NCBI GenBank assembly: GCA_002861535.1
Contig: PHFO01000012.1
Span: 1 to 32,923 of the forward strand
Source: Cyanobacteria bacterium M5B4
Lineage (GTDB): Bacteria; Cyanobacteriota; Cyanobacteriia; Pseudanabaenales; Pseudanabaenaceae
Direction of reading: 5' to 3'
DNA length: 32,923 nucleotides
This document shows positions 29,091 through 32,923 of the stretch, one piece after another. How positions within the stretch are numbered: the first letter of the stretch is position 1; every line of letters starts with the position of its first letter. The notes under the pieces were generated by a model. It had not been told where the DNA came from and did no database searches. It saw only the letters and a program-made list of their open reading frames with translations. The position numbers were made by a program, and so were the translations under genes.

Positions 29091-30177
29091 CCCTACAGCC
29101 TCCGGGAATAGTTTTACGAGTTTCACTGCCGCCCCAGGCACAGAGATATTGGCGGTTTTCTTCGGAAAGACCTTTCGCTCCCGTCACATCCACACCATCT
29201 ACTACAGCGCCGGTATAGGCACCGGTCTGGAAGTTGGGGTTAAAGTTGCGGTTACGAGGGGAGGCATGTTCCAGCAGTCCATGGAAAAACTTGACATTAC
29301 TGAGGTCAGTGCCCCGCAGATTTGCCCCTATCAAGATAGTGCCTGTGAAGTCGGCACCGGCTAAATTAGTAAATTCAAAGTTAGTCCTGATCATGTTTGC
29401 CCCGGACAGGATGGCGCGGCGTAGGTCAGTACGGCTAAGGTCCTGTCCCGCTAACATTGTACTGAGGTTGATTACCCTTACCCCGTGCTCCAGGTCAATG
29501 ACGTAGCCCCCGGAACCGTCCAGGATCGGTCTACCCAGTAGTCCATCCCGTTTGAGGGGGGTGAGCAGGTTGGCACTGGATAAGAATCTAATTACCTTTG
29601 CCCTACCGCCACTGTCTACACTCCCCATCAGGGCGGCGGTGCGGGCTTCGGCGATCACTCGCTCTAGGGGCCAGTCCTCCATCTGTCCTTCTTCGTCGAT
29701 CACCAGGTCGGAAATGCCTTGGAAATAGGCATCGATCGTTTGTTGTTGGGTGATGATATTTTGTTGGCTAGTTAGTTTTTCCGTGATTTCGTTCTGGCGG
29801 CTGGCGACCCACACGGCGAGGATGGCAATGATTACTTGCCCTGCCGCCCCGATCGCCCCTGGCACTCCCCTTTCCCAGTCAAGCCCTCCTACCCATTCCC
29901 AAAACTTGTTGTCCAGTTTGGTGTAACTGCCCAACAAAAATAAAGCGGCGAAAGTAATGAGGGCGGCGAAGGTGACATCCCAATGGGTGCCCAGGGGAGA
30001 AGTGCGGAAAAAGCCAAACAGGAAGGGGAGGAGGATAGGTAGACTCAAAACTGTCACCCCGATCGTGCCCCAGAAAATCCAATCCGTCTGGTTGAACTGA
30101 ATCCCTGTAGCTATCAGCCCCACTGCCCCTGTCGCTAAAATCAGGCTTAAGACTTTTAGTCTTACGATCGTCCTCAT
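29065..30177 (-). CDS. Membrane-anchored pentapeptide repeat protein
   Basis: N-terminal TM segments, then LSRTDLRRAILSGANMIRTNFEFTNLAGADFTGTILIGANLRGTDLSNVKFF. Confidence 0.85.
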   Translation of the reverse strand: MRTIVRLKVLSLILATGAVGLIATGIQFNQTDWIFWGTIGVTVLSLPILLPFLFGFFRTSPLGTHWDVTFAALITFAALFLLGSYTKLDNKFWEWVGGLDWERGVPGAIGAAGQVIIAILAVWVASRQNEITEKLTSQQNIITQQQTIDAYFQGISDLVIDEEGQMEDWPLERVIAEARTAALMGSVDSGGRAKVIRFLSSANLLTPLKRDGLLGRPILDGSGGYVIDLEHGVRVINLSTMLAGQDLSRTDLRRAILSGANMIRTNFEFTNLAGADFTGTILIGANLRGTDLSNVKFFHGLLEHASPRNRNFNPNFQTGAYTGAVVDGVDVTGAKGLSEENRQYLCAWGGSETRKTIPGGCRDVPNRLGL

Positions 30178-30449
30178 GCCCAGTCATCCTTCCTGTCTTG
30201 CTGAGTATTATAGACCCGTTCCCGCTGGTGCAGTGCCCTAGTATAGGCAAATAGGGACTCCTCCGTATGCCCCCACTTAGTGAGCAACTGGTGCAGGTCG
30301 GCTTGGATGTCCCTCGCCCCAGGAAAATCTTGGTAGCGGATCAACAGGCGGGCGAGGTCAGCTAAATTCCGATCGGTGGGAGTGCCCACCAATAGGTCAT
30401 TGACTAACTGCCGATCGGGGAAATACTGGGGATGCTGTTGGTCATTCAT
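30174..30449 (-). CDS. DUF3288-like protein
   Basis: QHPQYFPDRQLVNDLLVGTPTDRNLADLARLLIRYQDFPGARDIQADLHQLLTKWG; overlaps neighbours by 4 nt on each side. Confidence 0.75.
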   Translation of the reverse strand: MNDQQHPQYFPDRQLVNDLLVGTPTDRNLADLARLLIRYQDFPGARDIQADLHQLLTKWGHTEESLFAYTRALHQRERVYNTQQDRKDDWA

Positions 30450-31423
30450 CGGGGCTGGCGTTGCAGGACTACCATCTTAATACCCACATCGGGGTTACGG
30501 GCAATAAGGGACTGGTGGGTATCAGCAAGGAGGAGTTTTTTAAAGCCCAGGCTCACGGACTGCTCCAAGAGATTCGCCATCAACTGGTCTTGCTGGAAGG
30601 GACTCAATTGATACCAGTCATCGGTGACTAAAACCACCAATTTCCCTAGCCTAAAGTTGGCTTGTACACTCTGAATTAGCCCTTCCCCAAACAGTCGGGA
30701 TACTTTTGCCACTTGGTTTTGAATATCTGTAACCAAAATCCGATCGGGAGGGATCACCGACTTCCCAGTAAGGGGGGGATTGACTGCCACTGTAGGTTTT
30801 TGGGCTACTGCGACTCGGTGCCCAGAGGGTTTGAAAAGAATGAATAAAATAAGGGCAATTAAAATAGTGTAGGTCGCCGATCGTTTCGCCACAATGGGTT
30901 TGAGTCCTGCCCCCGCCGCCGACTGAATCAAGCGATCGATAGACAGAAATGCTGTCACAATGCGGGCTTTGAGGGGGCTAGCCTGAAAATTTGCCAGGGG
31001 CTTAATTTGCATAGACCTTTGCCCCAACCAAGTATAGAACTGGTGTAATTTGGGATCGAGGAAATCGACTACAGTTTGAGAGAAACTTACCACCTTGGGC
31101 AATAGCTGGGTCTGGACAAATTGCCATGCCACACCCAGTTCCTGTTGCACCTGGGGGGGGAGGAGGGGTTCTGTTGCAGGGGGTAAGGCGGACAAATCAG
31201 CCTGCCATTTTTGTGTTACCGGCACAACCTTTTCTAGTAGATTTGCCGCCAATTTTTTAACTGGGGCTGAGGATTTGTTTTGTCCTGCTTCTGCCGTTTC
31301 TGTGGCAGACAATTGGTTGCGCCATTGCTCTAAAGTGGGGTTAATTTTAGTTAAAAACCCCAAAGCCCAACTCTGTAGTAACAACACCGACTGCCCCAGT
31401 TTTTCCTGTATTTTATTGTTCAT
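30446..31423 (-). CDS. Hypothetical protein with a single central TM segment
   Basis: ORF 30446..31447; ATYTILIALILFILFKPSG hydrophobic stretch; start set at MNNKIQ. Confidence 0.65.
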   Translation of the reverse strand: MNNKIQEKLGQSVLLLQSWALGFLTKINPTLEQWRNQLSATETAEAGQNKSSAPVKKLAANLLEKVVPVTQKWQADLSALPPATEPLLPPQVQQELGVAWQFVQTQLLPKVVSFSQTVVDFLDPKLHQFYTWLGQRSMQIKPLANFQASPLKARIVTAFLSIDRLIQSAAGAGLKPIVAKRSATYTILIALILFILFKPSGHRVAVAQKPTVAVNPPLTGKSVIPPDRILVTDIQNQVAKVSRLFGEGLIQSVQANFRLGKLVVLVTDDWYQLSPFQQDQLMANLLEQSVSLGFKKLLLADTHQSLIARNPDVGIKMVVLQRQPR

Positions 31424-31545
31424 AGTTACGCTATAATATCGAGTCACTGTCAGATTTTATCAAGGTTATTGACTGTTCTCTCTATTGCAAGTTGTGAAAG
31501 TTCTATGCTTGAGTATGCGATCACCCCGATCGGTTTTGTAGGCTA

Positions 31546-32706
31546 ATGAAGATTCTTGTCCTCGCTTGGGAGTTCCCCCCCCGTATCATTGGCGGTATTG
31601 CTAGACATGTTGCCGGTTTATTTCCTGAAATTGTCCGCTTGGGACATGTCATCTACTTACTAACTGTGGCTGTAGAAAACTCCCTCCCCTACGAACAGGT
31701 AGATGGCATCCATGTCCATCGCCTAGAGGTACCAGACCAGAAGGATTTTTTTCAGTGGGTCCGCTCCATGAATCAGCAGATGGTAAAAATGGGGCAACAA
31801 CTGAGCACAGAAGTAGAATTTAATCTAATCCATGCCCACGACTGGCTAGTAGCCGAAGGGAGCATTACCCTAGCTGATAAAACGCAGCTACCCCTAGTTG
31901 CCACAATCCATGCCACTGAATACGGCAGGCATAACGGTATTCATACCCCTAGTCAGCGCTATGTCAGCGACCAAGAAAGGCGTTTAGGGGAGGCGGCTCG
32001 CCGTGTGATTGTCTGCTCCCAATATATGCTCAAGGAGGTAGAACGAGCTTTGGGATGTCCCCCCGCCAAAGTGGATGTAATTTACAACGGCATTACTCCC
32101 CTCCCCGCCGTGCCGGACTTCGATCGGGTAACATGGCGGCTACAGTTTGCCCCCCCCGATACCAAGATCATCTACTACGTGGGTAGGCTGTCCCACGAAA
32201 AGGGGATTTTTGTTTTACTCAATGCCCTACCCCGCATCTTAGAAACCATGGAGGGAAAGGTGCGTTGTATCATTGTCGGCTCCGGTAGTGCCCAGGAAGT
32301 TTTACTCAAACAACAGGCATCCCATCTTGGCATTAAAGACAAGTTAATTTTTACGGGATTTATGCCCGATCAGGACTTACCCAAGTTGCAAGCGGTGGCG
32401 GATTGTGCCGTTTTCCCTAGCCTCTACGAACCCTTTGGCATTGTGGCGTTAGAAAGTTTTGCTGCTGGGGTACCTGTTGTTGTTTCCGATACGGGGGGGC
32501 TGCCAGAAGTAGTAGAAGATGGCGTAACGGGGATCGTGACCAGGGTAAATAATGCCCATGACCTCGCCGAGGGCATTTTACGGGTTCTGCAAGATGAGGA
32601 ATTGGCTCGCACTCTTGTCATCCAAGCCCGGGCAGTATTAGAAACTAAATTTAACTGGGCTAAACTAGCCCAGCAAACGATCGAGACCTATCACAAATGC
32701 CTTTAA
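31546..32706 (+). CDS. Glycosyltransferase family 4
   Basis: MKILVLAWEFPPRIIGGIARHVAGLFPEIVRLGH; YVGRLSHEKGIFVLLNALPRI; FPSLYEPFGIVALESFAAGVPVVVSDTGGLPEVVEDGVTG. Confidence 0.95.
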   Translation: MKILVLAWEFPPRIIGGIARHVAGLFPEIVRLGHVIYLLTVAVENSLPYEQVDGIHVHRLEVPDQKDFFQWVRSMNQQMVKMGQQLSTEVEFNLIHAHDWLVAEGSITLADKTQLPLVATIHATEYGRHNGIHTPSQRYVSDQERRLGEAARRVIVCSQYMLKEVERALGCPPAKVDVIYNGITPLPAVPDFDRVTWRLQFAPPDTKIIYYVGRLSHEKGIFVLLNALPRILETMEGKVRCIIVGSGSAQEVLLKQQASHLGIKDKLIFTGFMPDQDLPKLQAVADCAVFPSLYEPFGIVALESFAAGVPVVVSDTGGLPEVVEDGVTGIVTRVNNAHDLAEGILRVLQDEELARTLVIQARAVLETKFNWAKLAQQTIETYHKCL

Positions 32707-32894
32707 CTGATTTTGTCGCGGTAGTTATACAAGTCATACCGATCGCTTCCATGATGACTATGCCAGAGTGGAAAACAAATAGAGTCTTGACAAGCTAGAT
32801 TTCTACCGATCGGTTATTTAGAGCAAGGGAGAAACATTACAGCTTTTACCCTAAAAACTTGGTACATCCCAAAAATGATTTACAAGGGATAGCT

Positions 32895-32919
32895 CCCCTC
32901 TCCCGCTTTGGGAGAGGGG
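32895..32919. repeat. Hairpin core CCCCTCTCCC-gcttt-GGGAGAGGGG, related to dispersed element
   Basis: Same stem as other copies; continues to window edge. Confidence 0.6.
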
Positions 32920-32923
32920 CTGG

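Overview
The window is a cyanobacterial chromosome segment from a phycoerythrin-containing strain. It is dense in CGATCG octamer-like sites and carries several copies of a small dispersed inverted-repeat element. Main contents: a truncated tnpB (IS200/IS605 type) at the left edge; tRNA-Gly and fabG; a frameshifted M61 peptidase; a complete cpeC-D-E-S-T-R phycoerythrin linker/lyase/activator operon (minus strand), divergent from a large dCache-HAMP-PAS-GAF hybrid histidine kinase; a lipoprotein cyclophilin, a KAS-like enzyme and accA; three tandem pentapeptide-repeat genes coupled to a SelD-N-domain-like FAD oxidoreductase; a CYP110-like P450; a frameshifted transketolase/phosphoketolase-like enzyme; tRNA-Gln; a HEAGH membrane protein; a MutS2 without a visible Smr domain; a PNDOR-like protein without a redox-active CxxxxC; a two-TM HLIP-like protein; and a GT4 glycosyltransferase. 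The most noteworthy signals are: (i) a MITE-like family (TIR CAGGACTTAC, internal CCCTCTCCC/GGGAGAGGG hairpin) with 6-bp target duplications readable at two or three loci, often sitting at gene ends and in one case supplying a gene's stop codon; (ii) a 21-bp direct repeat at 43-bp spacing upstream of cpeC; (iii) a possible Yfr1-like sRNA; (iv) two genes each broken by an apparent single-base deletion; (v) several enzymes missing expected domains or catalytic motifs. I did not find clear evidence of a wholly new multi-gene system. All family assignments come from recognising sequence motifs, with no database search.
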